DNA of 64,000 nt, taken from Lytechinus pictus (taxonomy: Eukaryota; Echinodermata; Echinoidea; Temnopleuroida; Toxopneustidae). Location of the stretch: assembly GCF_037042905.1 (NCBI RefSeq), contig NC_087261.1:25130317-25194316 (forward strand). Reading direction: 5' to 3'. Positions 10,201-20,582 of the stretch are shown piece after piece. Position 1 is the first letter of the stretch; every line of letters starts with the position of its first letter. Below the pieces are notes generated by a model. That model did no database searches. It was not told where the DNA came from and worked only from the letters and a program-made list of their open reading frames with translations. Both the position numbers and the translations under genes were made by a program.

Positions 10201-13122
10201 TGTTTTCTGGATATTGGAATAGACTTTATTTCAAAAATAGATTGAATTCTAACCACAGTGACAGTAGACAAATCAATTTTTGTTAATGATTCGCTAATGT
10301 ATTGATTGGGGAAGGCACTCTTTAGGTAGATTCTGGCATTGTGTCCCCCCCCCCCCTTATGAGGAGTGCTCTCACATCAGTAGACTATTTCTTGTCAGCA
10401 AATTTGAAAGGAATTTACCAATTTTTTTGAGTGACAAACTTGTTTGGAAAAAATAAACGAATATCGAAGATTTTTATGCTCTTTTATGGAATATTAACTA
10501 TAGGCTCATCGAGATCCTTTGAATAAAATTTTAACAAACATTGAACAATGTAGAAAAATGTACTTAATCCTATTTTTGTACATTTATATACCCACCCCAT
10601 GCTACCCCTACACAGTAACAGCCCTTTTTAGCTATGAATTGCCTTCATTTTTTTAAATACAATTTAATGCTTGGTAGACGCTAATTATTATTTTTATGTT
10701 AATGTCAATGTTTTAGAAAATGGATTCCTTAATAAACATGTTAATTTTGAATTGAATTTTTTTATCTTGGTAATTTTCATGTATCAATTAAGTGTGATGA
10801 TATATTGCTTCTGAGCTGTTATGCACAAATGGCACAAGATGTTGCACTGTACTGAAATGTGATGATGCCATTGTTACATGAGATCAAACAGCAGTCAATT
10901 AAAATATTATTTAAGAGAAATAAGGATATAAAGAGTGGGAAAGAAAGTAAAATGACAGGATAATTATTTGCTTGTATGCATATAGTTATGTCAGTTTCTG
11001 AGAGAGAGAGAGACAGACAGAAAGAGAGAGAGATGGGGGGTGAAAGTTCAATTTGTTTTGAAAAAAGCAATTATAGGACCTTACTGTTCACGGGGGGGGG
11101 GGGCTAATTATTTCTCAAAATATTTTAAACCTACATATGAAATGTATTTTTTCTTTCCATATGAAAATTACACCAGATTCATTTTCAGTTGAAAATAAAA
11201 AAGAAATACCCTGTAGCCTACGATCGGTTTGCTCTCTTGCCTATTTAAATTTGAGAACCCCCTCCCCTTAAAATATGGTATATACCTAGGTCATGATTAT
11301 TGATGTTTGACATAGAAGTCGCCATTTAACATTAAGTGCTCCGAGGACTGCTATTCGTAATATGACTTATATTGGAGACTACAATTATGGAAAAGAATTT
11401 GATTTGTTTAATATTATCTTTGTTTTATATTATGAAAATAGGTTCATTTCGTTTTCTGCAATAAAAAGAAAAAAGGGCTCAAGAAACATAAAGAGATGTC
11501 ATCGTATATGGCAACATTTTCTTTGGGAACCTCCTCTGTAATATTTTTAGCAAAGATCCTGGCCATTTGCAGCTAAAACAAAGCAAAGATGCAGTAATAA
11601 TCGTAACAGGCAATAACAAATAGATCATTAAAATAGATGAATAATAAAACTCTAATAAAAAAACTCTAAAAAACTAATAAAACGAATGATCTGACATGAT
11701 GTTATCACAGACACCAACGATATTAAATCAGGTCGCGCATTATGCTAATTAGTGACAAAATACTAATTCACATATTTCTACGCTATGCGCGAAGGACGTT
11801 CCATGACCACGCCTTCATTTCGCTGGTGTACCAAAACAGTGGCGGTGTCCATAGGTTCTTTATACGAAAAATGGGAGCAGTGTCCACTTTTGACCCTCCA
11901 AAATTTTCCCCAATTCTGACCGGATGCAGAAGCGGTGTTTCACCCCCCTGGTGCGCATGAACTTTGGCGCCACCGCATAAATCAGCGTTATTACAGCTCT
12001 GATCCGCGTTGGCGATGCGCTCTTCGCAGTGGTTAGGTGTGAAATCCTCTACGAACCGCCAGCTCCATGCACTAACAACCTTTTCGGCCATATGTGATAT
12101 CTACTTAATTAAAGAGTTGTAAAATCAAACACACATCTGTAGGGGAACCCCGGTAGAGTGGTCCACATGCACTCTCCCAGTCAGTTCGGGAGGAGAAACC
12201 TGCGGGTCATAGTGAGTCAGTTCGCTTTTCACCTCCCAGTATGGGCGACGCCAAAAACTGTCAACTACAAAAAAAATCATTTTGTTCAATAAAGAACATG
12301 AATTTACTACTTAGTTTATGAAGGCGTATAAGAAGATTTTGTGGAAAAAAATATTAAATGGTATGTAATTACTTCCGTCGCAACCTAACCCTATGGCAGG
12401 GTTTGAATTCTGTCCATAAGATGTGACCTTCATTGCTATGCTTGCTCCTGTGAATCCTAACTGTCTGCAGATGACGATGACATCATTGATGTCAAGATTT
12501 ACTCCACATGTCGTCTCCCAATCGCCGCCATCTTGCCTGACCTCTACTGTACCTTTATTCGATGCTGGGCCTCCAACCAGTTGTACATCTATCGAGAAAA
12601 GGTAACGTGTGTAAATAAATATGAATCTAGGAGAGAACTAAATCTGCGGCTAAGATTAGCTTTGAAAGGGAACCACTTTTTCCAAGTTCCAACTGTCACC
12701 CGATCCTGTACAGACAATACACTTGTATCAGACGTTCATAAACACAGAAAATATCTGATCACTATTGCGAGTTTGACCTTTATAGAGATTCCGATAAAAA
12801 TATATTGAGGTTATTTAGGCTATAATTTGTCTTTCGTTTGATTGTGAACTTTTTCTTTAATCACTTCAAAGTACTTTTCAAGATCCCACGAATCAATAAG
12901 GCAGATGGATACAATTAATCAAGCAAATTACGGCGATCTACATCTTAACATACATGGTGCCATTTAATTAACCTAGCCTTAAGTTATTCTGTAAAAAATA
13001 AAAATCAAATAATACTTCGCAATCAGGATTTGTTTACCTGTTATGACACATCGGACCATGTGGTTCATGTACTGCATTAGAAGAGTCGTAAGAAACACGA
13101 GGGTGATCCGATGCAAATCCAT
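1178..13122 (-). CDS. Gene A: SRCR-WSC receptor-like gene, 5' part only
   Basis: Three coding exons are in the window: signal peptide 13038-13122, SRCR first part 12373-12588 and SRCR second part 1178-1255. They join in frame (85+216+78 nt) with phase 1 introns and no stop. The product begins with a hydrophobic signal sequence and continues into an SRCR domain of about 98 residues with six cysteines. The WSC, stalk, transmembrane and tail exons expected from genes B to D should lie left of position 1. The second intron is about 11.1 kb, against about 1.6 kb in B and 2.2 kb in C, because of a 3.8 kb foldback element and a 6.2 kb insertion. SRCR domains are extracellular binding modules of innate immune and adhesion proteins; the ligand is unknown. 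The exon model is well supported by its paralogues, but whether the expanded intron is spliced is untested. Confidence 0.8.
1871..5674. mobile_element. Foldback transposon with inverted tandem-repeat arms
   Basis: The ends are inverted copies (TAGTCCGGGTTATAATTGAG at left; its near-complement ends at 5674). Arms of about 630 bp (1871-2500 and 5045-5674) are inverted repeats of each other. Inside each arm are tandem units of about 210 bp containing GAGTAGGCTTTGCTCTA and a C-rich run: roughly five in forward orientation (2505-3390), then about eight in reverse (3420-5030). It encodes no transposase. The arrangement matches foldback elements, described as TU elements in sea urchins. The paralogous intron of gene B (about 26090-26110) lacks it and gives an empty site. 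Confidence 0.85.
6657..6731. repeat. Perfect 28-bp inverted repeat (hairpin)
   Basis: Left arm begins AAATAGCGGGGACGGACTAG, and the right arm is its exact complement ending CCCCGCTATTT. The loop is about 19 nt. The arms are perfect over 28 bp and the pairing extends imperfectly outward. Origin unknown. Confidence 0.85.
7284..8018 (+). ncRNA. Possible spliced non-coding transcript remnant
   Basis: Exon-like pieces on the plus strand: 7284-7410 has acceptor AATTGCAG and donor AAG/GTATGC. A second piece starts at 7940 after a strong polypyrimidine acceptor (TCTCTTTTTTACCATGCAG) and is followed by AATAAA at 8013-8018. Every frame closes within about 26 codons, so no protein is supported. Splice-like sites arise by chance, so this is weak. 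Confidence 0.2.
8749..9892. mobile_element. hAT-like non-autonomous element with GCGC-rich tandem repeats
   Basis: Ends are CAGTGGCGTAAC and, inverted at the right, GGTACGCCACTG, each next to a C- or G-run. Flanking 8-mers are CAAGTCAT (8741-8748) and CAAGTCTT (9893-9900), an 8-bp target duplication with one mismatch, as expected for hAT. The interior holds about five degenerate units of roughly 115 bp, each with the palindromic core GCTCGCGCTTCGCGCTCGC. No transposase is visible. Confidence 0.7.
9995..10271 (-). mobile_element. 3' end of a non-LTR retrotransposon
   Basis: The minus strand encodes the conserved C-terminus of LINE reverse transcriptases, including SLAPRLWNKLPPSLRNLSS and FKKHLKTHLY, then a 3' tail with AAAGCGCTATATAAATCC and ATT repeats. 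Only the last part of the element is present. The tail resembles that of the SINE at 27976. Confidence 0.75.
12130..12237. other. Conserved intronic segment, copy in gene A
   Basis: About 100 bp almost identical to 26293-26392 (gene B) and similar to 47168-47268 (gene C), at the same place downstream of the SRCR-a exon. It contains GGAGTGGTCCACNTGCACTC-type inverted repeats able to form short hairpins. The frame is open in A and B but broken in C, so coding is unlikely. Confidence 0.6.
12373..12588 (-). CDS. Gene A exon 2: N-terminal part of SRCR domain
   Basis: A 216-nt exon, phase 1 at both ends. It encodes VQLVGGPASNKGTVEV, GGDWETTCGVN and [14 protein letters not shown], the typical SRCR core with three cysteines. 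Acceptor TCGATAG, donor GTAATT after CGGAA. Same length as the B and C exons. The last third (KVTSYGQNSNPAIGLG) differs most from the paralogues. Confidence 0.9.
13038..13122 (-). CDS. Gene A exon 1: signal peptide
   Basis: The start ATG at 13122-13120 opens 28 codons beginning MDLHRITLVFLTTLLMQYM and ending VRCVIT, then donor GTAAAC in phase 1. The hydrophobic run LVFLTTLLM fits a secretory signal peptide. The start is chosen because the same ATG is kept in B and C. Confidence 0.85.
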
Positions 13123-13205
13123 TTCTAAATCATATACAATCAGCGGCAAATCTGCAGATCAATTTAAATTGGGGTCGAATGTCAGATGTATAACTTAAAC
13201 AGTGG
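13123..13205 (-). promoter_or_regulatory. Conserved 5' proximal segment of gene A
   Basis: The sequence just upstream of the ATG is conserved with 27785-27865 and 48547-48625. It shares, on the minus strand, ATTGATCTGCAGATT and TTGTATATGA-like blocks. A and C also share TTTAAGTTATAC further upstream, a possible TATA-like element. It probably covers 5' UTR and core promoter; the transcription start is not determined. Confidence 0.4.
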
Positions 13206-15340
13206 TTTCGGGACGTTCTGAGCAGAAGACAAATAATTTTAGGGGCGAACCTTCAAAATTCCATTATATCCCGAAAGTCTATTACATTTTTACACCAAAT
13301 TGTATTTGCAAAAAAGGAGTGTTTATTCCAAGAGATATAACCACATTCTGTCTTGTTTGAAACTAGTGACCGATACCGACAAGCAGAGGCGACAAATTCG
13401 TGATGTTTTTGGTTCCTTGAGGGGCGTACACGACGAAACTTAATAGGAAGATGTACAAAACTCGAAATTAGATGGAAGACACGGCACAACCAGATCAATC
13501 TTCTGCTGGCCAATCTAATATAACAGTGGATTTTGGATAAGAGAATCGTATCCTAATACGAGTGAAGATTTTAAGTAAATCCGACAAACCATGAACAGCT
13601 AATGCATTTGCGAACTTTGGTAACAATGAAGGTTTTATAATCTTTGAAAATTTCATGCATGACCGAAAATTATGATGTGATTTAAAGCAATGCCTCATCG
13701 ATTTGTTCTAATACATAACATGACTGAAATGTCATATAAAACGAAATCTATATGTTTTTGCTAAGAATAATTTATTCATTACATTTAACTTCTACTATTG
13801 TGATTGCTGTCCGAAGTACAAATGGAAAATAGTCCTTACCAATTAACAATCTACTTAACTATTTTATTATTAATATGTTTGATGTTGTTACTCTTATATT
13901 TTAATTCTCATTATTATCTACTCTTATTATTTGAGATTTACAGTCTTTATTTTGTAGAAAAAAAAATTCCTTGTTTATTCACTTCAATATTTAACCATGA
14001 TTAAATTCTTATAATGTTTCCCACTCTCCCTCGCACACAACTCAATTTATTACCAAGGCTAAATCACGCTTTATCAGAGCCCCCCCCCCCCCCCCACACA
14101 CACACATGCGCAGAAAAAATGGGGAAGTTGATATATGAGAAAAAATCAGAAAGTCAGATGGACAATTCTTTTTTTCAGTAATAGACAAAGAACAATAAAG
14201 TCAAGTATATTCAAAAAGTATACAGAAAAGGTATTAAGGACAAACAATAAACCCCTGACAATTAAATCCACAATAAGGGATGATTGCCTTTATCGCTTGT
14301 CACTATTAAAAAAAGTGTGCAAATTGAGAATTAATACTGATTGCTACTATTTCAAACAGCCACAAATTTCTTATTCGTTGTCTGATTCCGCCAAACTTCT
14401 TCCACTTTGTTATTATTTCCCCCTTATACACTTTTCATATTATTCTCATCGTGAAACTTAATTCTATACTGCAGTTCGGACACTGCTAATATTTAATAAA
14501 ATATATTTTTCCCCTCGTTTTTTATGAATGATAATTTTCATAGTGACAATTATAAATGTAATTTGAATGATTTTTTAACGACTTACCCTAGAATGACATA
14601 TGAAGTAGTGGAAATATAATTACCTTTATTTCTAATTAGTTCTTCAGGTCTTTCTTAACTCCTTCAATCAATCCAGCAAATAGTTAGGAGCTTAAATAAT
14701 CATCTGCTTACAATTTACAATTTAAAACAGCTGTAGTGTATGATGATATCATTGGCATAACTACAGTTGCTTGTCGCAATATTGTACAGCACTGTATCAT
14801 TTAATTCTGCAAATTAACTGTTGGATCTTTGACTTACAGGTTCATGGGTGTCTGTCAGAAAACCCACCTCAAAGACTCCAGCTTTTCGCCTCGTAAATGA
14901 TATGGGATAGGACCTGGTTTCTCAAAATTACCATCTTAACCAATTGTTCGAATATGCGACATTCCAGTTACGCATTTAAAATACCTTTAAACACATATTC
15001 CATAGTATCACAGAAAGTACAGTTTGAGAAACATGGCCTAGTACATTGTTCATTCTGGCACTCCTTTTTCGTTTCATGAAGAAGCAGCCTCTTGTTTGAT
15101 TTACATACAGTCTACCTGAAATTATTGAGCCGATAACTGAACAATAGACGACCCGAGTCGTTTTCAAAATCAAGTTCCTCTTTCAGGAACACATATTCAA
15201 CATAATATTCATAGCATATTTGTAAAACGTTTGACAATCATGAATTGGCATTTGTTCGTATAATAACTTGTTTCCACAAAAGATATAAGTGCATAAAAAA
15301 TCTACTTCGCCTGTATATCTAAAGCGTCTTATCATTATCA
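13206..15340. other. Intergenic flank upstream of gene A
   Basis: No gene recognised. This stretch aligns in order with 48626-50860 upstream of gene C, including AGACACGGCACAAC/AGACACGTCACAAC, TATAACAGTGGATTTTGG and GAGAAACATGGCCTAG. The two flanks come from one duplication. A C-run with CA repeats lies at 14080-14106. Confidence 0.6.
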
Positions 15341-15359
15341 TCATGTGTTATTATCACAT

Positions 15360-15375
15360 TATAGTAGTAGTAGTA

Positions 15376-15406
<31 letters not shown>

Positions 15407-15564
15407 AAATAGTAGTAGTAGTAGTAGTAGTAGTAGTATAGTAGTAGTAGTAGTAGTAGTAATATTAATAGTAATAGTAGAAGAAGTACATGTAGTAGTA
15501 GTAGTAGTAGTAATAGTAGTAGTAGTAGAAATAGTAGTAGTAGTAGAAGTAGTAGAAGTAGAAA

Positions 15565-15603
<39 letters not shown>

Positions 15604-15822
15604 AGGTAATAGAAGTGGTAGTAGTAAGAGGAAAAGTAGTAGTAGTAGAAGTAATAGTAGAAGAGGTATATAGTAGCGCAGATTAGTGGTAGACGTAGTA
15701 TGAATAGAACTAAAAGATTACGTGTATGACTAGTAGAAATAGTAGAAGTAGTAGTAGTAGCACTAGCAGTAGTAGTAGTAGGAGAAGTAGAAGTAATAGT
15801 AGTAGTAGTAGAAGTAGAAATA

Positions 15823-15859
<37 letters not shown>

Positions 15860-15861
15860 AC

Positions 15862-15910
<49 letters not shown>

Positions 15911-15949
15911 AAATAGTAGTAGTAGTAGTAGAAGTAGTAGAAGTAGAAA

Positions 15950-15994
<45 letters not shown>

Positions 15995-16220
15995 ACGTAG
16001 TAGTAGTGGTAGTAGTAGGAGGAAAAGTAGTAGTAGTATAAGTAATAGTAGAAGAGGTATATAGTAGCGCGGACTAGTGGTAGACGTAGTATGAATAGAA
16101 CTAAAAGAATGCGTGTAGTACTAGTAGAAATAGTAATAGTAAAAAATCTTCTTCGCCTGTGTATCTAAAGCGTCTTATTATTATCATCATTTGTTATTAT
16201 CACATTAAGAACAGTAGTAA

Positions 16221-16259
<39 letters not shown>

Positions 16260-16286
16260 CAGTAGTAGTAGAAGTAGTAGAAGTAT

Positions 16287-16337
<51 letters not shown>

Positions 16338-16373
16338 CAGTAGTAGTAGCAGTAGTAGTAGCAGTAGTAGTAT

Positions 16374-16406
<33 letters not shown>

Positions 16407-16420
16407 CAGCAGCAGCAGAA
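15360..16420. repeat. AGT trinucleotide microsatellite blocks
   Basis: Three blocks of (AGT)n with AGA, AAT and AGC interruptions: about 15360-15670, 15735-16063 and 16212-16420. Between blocks a unit including GAAGAGGTATATAGTAGCGC and TAGACGTAGTATGAATAGAAC is repeated, showing block duplication. Open frames here are only poly-Ser, poly-Val or poly-Leu repeat translations. Confidence 0.95.
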
Positions 16421-16961
16421 TTGGCAATAGACATCAAACTGTCCAACCTCGGGAATATACCGGTCCATATATCATTTATTTATACAATTATTTCATGGCA
16501 GTTCATATCCAAACTCTCATACACAAGAATCAAAGGCATATGTGATCCTTCTCGACAAAAGATTATGCTCAAAATCGTCACACAATTAAATATATTTCAA
16601 ATTGGAATTTTTTATTAAGAATGAAATAGTGATAAAAGTGAAAAATAAAATACGCACTATCGATGACAAGATGATATGATAGAGATATATTATAAAACAG
16701 TATTAATATATCAATATTAATAGCTATGACATCATATTAGTTATGACTTTATCATTTTGTTTTTTGTCACTTCGTCCATGTAGAATGCGATGCTGCTATA
16801 CAACACGATAGCTTTGACATAATAATAATCTCAGAACTACTTTATTTTTCCTTCATGAACAGATGAAAGAATACATTACTTAATCTCCAATTGAGGAGGG
16901 AAATTTATGCCAATGATGTTCCCATTATTGTCATACTATGATCATGGAACTAAATTGAATC
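16421..16961. other. Intergenic, no gene seen
   Basis: AT-rich DNA aligned with 51300-51660 downstream of the C-side AGT repeats (shared CTATCGATGACAAGATG). Nothing else recognised. Confidence 0.5.
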
Positions 16962-17577
16962 CAGGGTCCCGTAACACAAAGGTTAGCGATTAATCGCTAA
17001 TAAGGTTTCAAACCGCCTTGATCACAAGAATCCCCGTTAAGTCACGAGAACTTTTTCAGGCTAAAAATACCCATTTATTATGTGTGCATTCACACCGCCA
17101 CGAATCATACCCTTTGGAATAAGTTCCTGAAGTCATGGGCATGCGCAGTGTGGTCTGATAAGCAAGCAAGGCGCGAGATTCAAAATCGCTAGCTCAACAC
17201 TGAGCAACCCACGGCACCCGCGCCCAATTCCACGCTGGGCTAAAATTTCCGTACTTTGCTTTCTCACTGCCAAAATACCTGCGACCTTGGAAAAATCCTC
17301 GCGAAAGTCCTCGTAATTTTGACAAGTACCTACTATTAAGCGGGTATTTCCTTTTGTGGAGATTAAGCGTAATTTGCTTTCAGACTACCCAAATTACCTG
17401 GTATTTTCTGATCAGGGTAAATTTCCCGATAAGAAAATACCTGGAACTGACGAACTTCGAGGCGATCTGAAACCAGCTCCTATTCAGTCCACTGAGCAAT
17501 TGCGCATCCAAGGATGATATTGATAGGCTTTTTATTTAGCGATTAATCGCTAACCTTTTGTGTTACACGGGGTCCAG
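16962..17577. mobile_element. MITE with long terminal inverted repeats
   Basis: The left end GGGTCCCGTAACACAAAGG followed by TTAGCGATTAATCGCTAA is mirrored at the right by TTAGCGATTAATCGCTAACC and TTTTGTGTTACACGGGGTCC. About 616 bp, no open frame. The TIR itself carries the palindrome TTAGCGATTAATCGCTAA. Confidence 0.8.
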
Positions 17578-17689
17578 ATCAGATATGAATAGTCTAAATC
17601 TGGATTTAATTTGAATTCTGTACAGATTCATTTTTTGATCTCAAAGGATTTAAATACAAATATTCCGCAACCATGTTGTATCTGTGTAT

Positions 17690-18690
17690 TCCTTCTTGAT
17701 AAACGCTGTAATTGCCCGCCCAACCTTCCAACCTTATGCAGGCCAAAGAGTTACTTTCAGATTTCCTGTGCACCTAATGTCCAACAGAAAATCAATATCT
17801 CTCCCAACCTCCCAACCATGCTGACATAATTCTGCCCAACCTTCCAACCATAATGTAATGTCTCACAGGAGCATCATAAATCGTGATACACAAAATTTCC
17901 AAAAACATTTTCCGTGCTCCTAATTTGCATCATAGAGCTCAAAGACTCAATGTCTCTCCCAACCTCACAACCATGCTGACACGATTCTACCCAGCCTCCC
18001 AACCATATTAATGTAATGTCTCACAGAAGCATCATAATCGTGATATACAAAAATTCCTAAGCATTTTCCATGCTCCTAATTTGCATCATAGAGCTCAAGG
18101 ACTCAATATCTCTCCCAACCTCCCAATCATGCTGACACAATCCTGCCCAGCTTCCCAACCATAATGTAATGTCTCACAGGAGCATCATAAATCGCGGTAC
18201 ACAAAATTTCCGAAATATTGTCCATGCTCCTAATTTGCATCGTAGAGCTCAAGGACTCAAAGTCTCTCCCAACCCCCAACCATTTGGACCTTCTGCCGTA
18301 ATTCTGACCAACCTCCCAACCATAATGTAAAATCTCACAATATCATAAATCGTGAAACACAAAATTTCCTAATTATTTTCCATGCTCCTAATTCCATCAA
18401 AAAGACTCAAAGCCCAATGTCGCTCCAAACCTCCGAAGCATGCCGACCTACTGTCGTAATTTAGCCCAGCCTCCCAACCATAATGTAATGTTCACATGAA
18501 TATCATAAATCGTGATACACAAAATTTTCTAAAGATTTTCCATGCTCCTAATTCCATTAAAAAAACCTCAAAAGTTAATGTCTCTCCCAACCATGCTGAC
18601 CTACTGTCGTAATTCTGCCCAGCCTCCCAACCATTATGTAATGTCTCACAGCAATATCATAAATCGTGATACAAGAAATTCCTAGATATG
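17690..18690. repeat. Satellite of about 156 bp, six or so copies
   Basis: The unit contains TCTCTCCCAACCTCCCAACC, ATGCTGAC, AACCATAATGTAATGTCTCA and CATGCTCCTAATTTGCATCA. It recurs near 17797, 17953, 18109, 18262, 18420 and 18573. Later copies are more degraded. Confidence 0.85.
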
Positions 18691-19825
18691 GTTATTCTCA
18701 ACAGTAACACAGTTCTACGTATAAAGTCAGTTGGTATGGTAAACACACAACAATCATTTATTGTTAAACTGCAATGCCTCACAATCATGCAGCCCCTACA
18801 CACATTCACCATGTGTGTCTAAATTTTGTACCGACGTCAGGTCCTCCCCACTCGATATTATAAAATAAACTCCGATATTATAAAAAAAAAAAAAAAAAAA
18901 AGTATATAGGGTGGGAGGGGAGGGAAACTTGTTGCCTCGATGGGATTTCAAACTGCAATGGCTTTATACGTTCACACGTCACTATAGAGCCGGGGTAATA
19001 GTATGCCGCGCTTACAATCATTTGTATTAAGCGCGATATGAATGCTGCATATTATAATGCAAGTTCCCCGATGTAATTAATTTACATGATAAGCAACTAG
19101 TGATCAGATTCACGTTCTGAATCAATTTTAACTATTTACATAGTTTAGCACCTGACTTAATTTTCAATAAAGCTAACACTTGTCTCTCTCAAAATTTTAC
19201 TGATCACTAAAAACAATCATTACCTTTTATTAGTAAGATTATCGTAAAAATGAAAGTAGACAAGGAAGCCCCTAATCCATATCGCCATCGTTATTATTGT
19301 TCTTTGATGCTATTTTTGTTATTATGCTTCATCAAAATACAATCGGTGATCAATTATTATAATTATCATAAAGATGAAATTATCCTCATTTTCGTACAAA
19401 ACGAACATAAATTTATCTTTCCTTTGCTGTTTTATCAAATATAATTTATTCCAATGTCAGTATGAAATAAATGTGATATAGCTTTCAATATAAGATGAAT
19501 TCTTCTCTGTTTAGCATTGGAACGATGATGATTGTATAAATTTGTATTCATTTGTACATATTTTGCAATAAGACAAATTTTCATCTCTACTTCTTGTCTC
19601 CTTTTGCTTACATTACTGTTTTAACGTGTTAAAGGAACGCATTTATTGAATGGACAGGATAGTGTAGAGGGCATAAAAATGATAGGTTGTGGATGGTTGC
19701 GTACAGAAATGTAATTGCAAATCTAATGATCGGTTTTATGACACTTTTAAACAAAACTTAATAAAGATTTTTTTTTTTTTTTCCATTCATTTACCGTGTC
19801 TACTGTTACTTCAACCCGACACCTT
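18691..19825. other. 3' flank of gene B
   Basis: Contains an A-run at 18881-18901, a decayed SINE/LINE tail (TGTATTAAGCGCGATATGAA near 19024) and AT-rich DNA. On the minus strand AATAAA occurs at 19642-19647, about 180 nt past the gene B stop, as a candidate polyadenylation signal. The part nearest the stop aligns with 55620-56131 downstream of gene D. Confidence 0.45.
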
Positions 19826-20582
19826 TTACATAGTATACAATTCATTTTTAACCATCTCCGTTTCATCATACTGATCACCGGGAAACGAGTCATTAGCTTT
19901 AGCGTAGAGACCCTGATCACCATCGTACCCATCCGGTTTTCCTCGGAATTTATCGGGCATCGCGTACAAACTGCCGACATCTTCCGAAGTATCGTCCGAA
20001 GGGTTGTTCCGGTATTCATTCTTATATGGCATAGCATACAGACTGTCTAAATCTTCCGAGGTGCCGTTTCGTTCGCTGTTCTTATCGGGTGCAGCGTAAA
20101 CGACGCTCATTCTGTCGGCCATCTTCGCCGAGGCGTTTGGCTGCTTAGGATTTTCAAAAGAAGAGTAGGGTGCAATTCCGAGATAAATTTCGCCGTAGCC
20201 GTCCTGTGCTCCGTTTGCCATCTTGTCAGGTATGGCGTAAAGGACGATTAATCGGTCGTTGCTGTTCTGCGGGACGGCAGTGGTCCCACGTGAAGGATTT
20301 TGCGTCGGTTCATCATCTGGGGTTTCATCCATTGTCCCCTCATATATATTCGATGATTTCCTGGGATTCAGATTTAAAAGGAGAACGTTCTTTTTTCCTC
20401 TACAAGAATTCGCGTTACTGTGTTCTTGTGCCCCAGGTTGGAAGCTTCTGGCGGACGACGTCTCTGCCATTGCACCGTTGGGGATACCGAAGTCATTTAT
20501 CTCATCATAAGCTGGAGGCCTGCTTACTGGAGGCAAAGTCGCTCTTTGTGAAGAAGCGATACCCGTTTTTCTCTGTTGTGAC
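19826..20582 (-). CDS. Gene B exon 8: cytoplasmic tail with YAxP repeats
   Basis: The exon starts in phase 2 after acceptor TTACAG and encodes 251 residues to TAA. Repeated modules are VLYAIPDK, VVYAAPDK, SLYAMPYK, SLYAMPDK and a degenerate GLYAKAND. The first four are tyrosine followed by A-x-P, matching the pYxxP consensus of Crk/Nck-class SH2 domains. A PPAYDE motif near the start fits a PPxY WW-domain ligand. YGEIYLGI is also present. The C-terminus is ELYTM. No catalytic domain. It aligns closely with the gene D tail. Confidence 0.9.

Larger units (their letters stand above)
5750..11949. other. 6.2 kb insertion in gene A intron flanked by 9-bp direct repeats
   Basis: GGTGCGCAT occurs at 5741-5749 and again at 11950-11958. 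In gene B the flanks are contiguous through GGTGCAAAT (near 26163), so about 6.2 kb has been added in gene A. I found no terminal inverted repeat. The segment contains a perfect hairpin, two exon-like pieces on the plus strand, a nested hAT-like element (8749-9892), a LINE 3' fragment (9995-10271) and simple repeats. No intact protein-coding gene is visible. The duplicated 9-mer suggests a target-site duplication, but this is inference. Confidence 0.55.

Noticed and set aside
15345-16545. Long open frames of serine, valine, leucine or threonine in the AGT repeats
   Set aside because: They are translations of (AGT)n in each frame, with no other sequence and no splice or start context.
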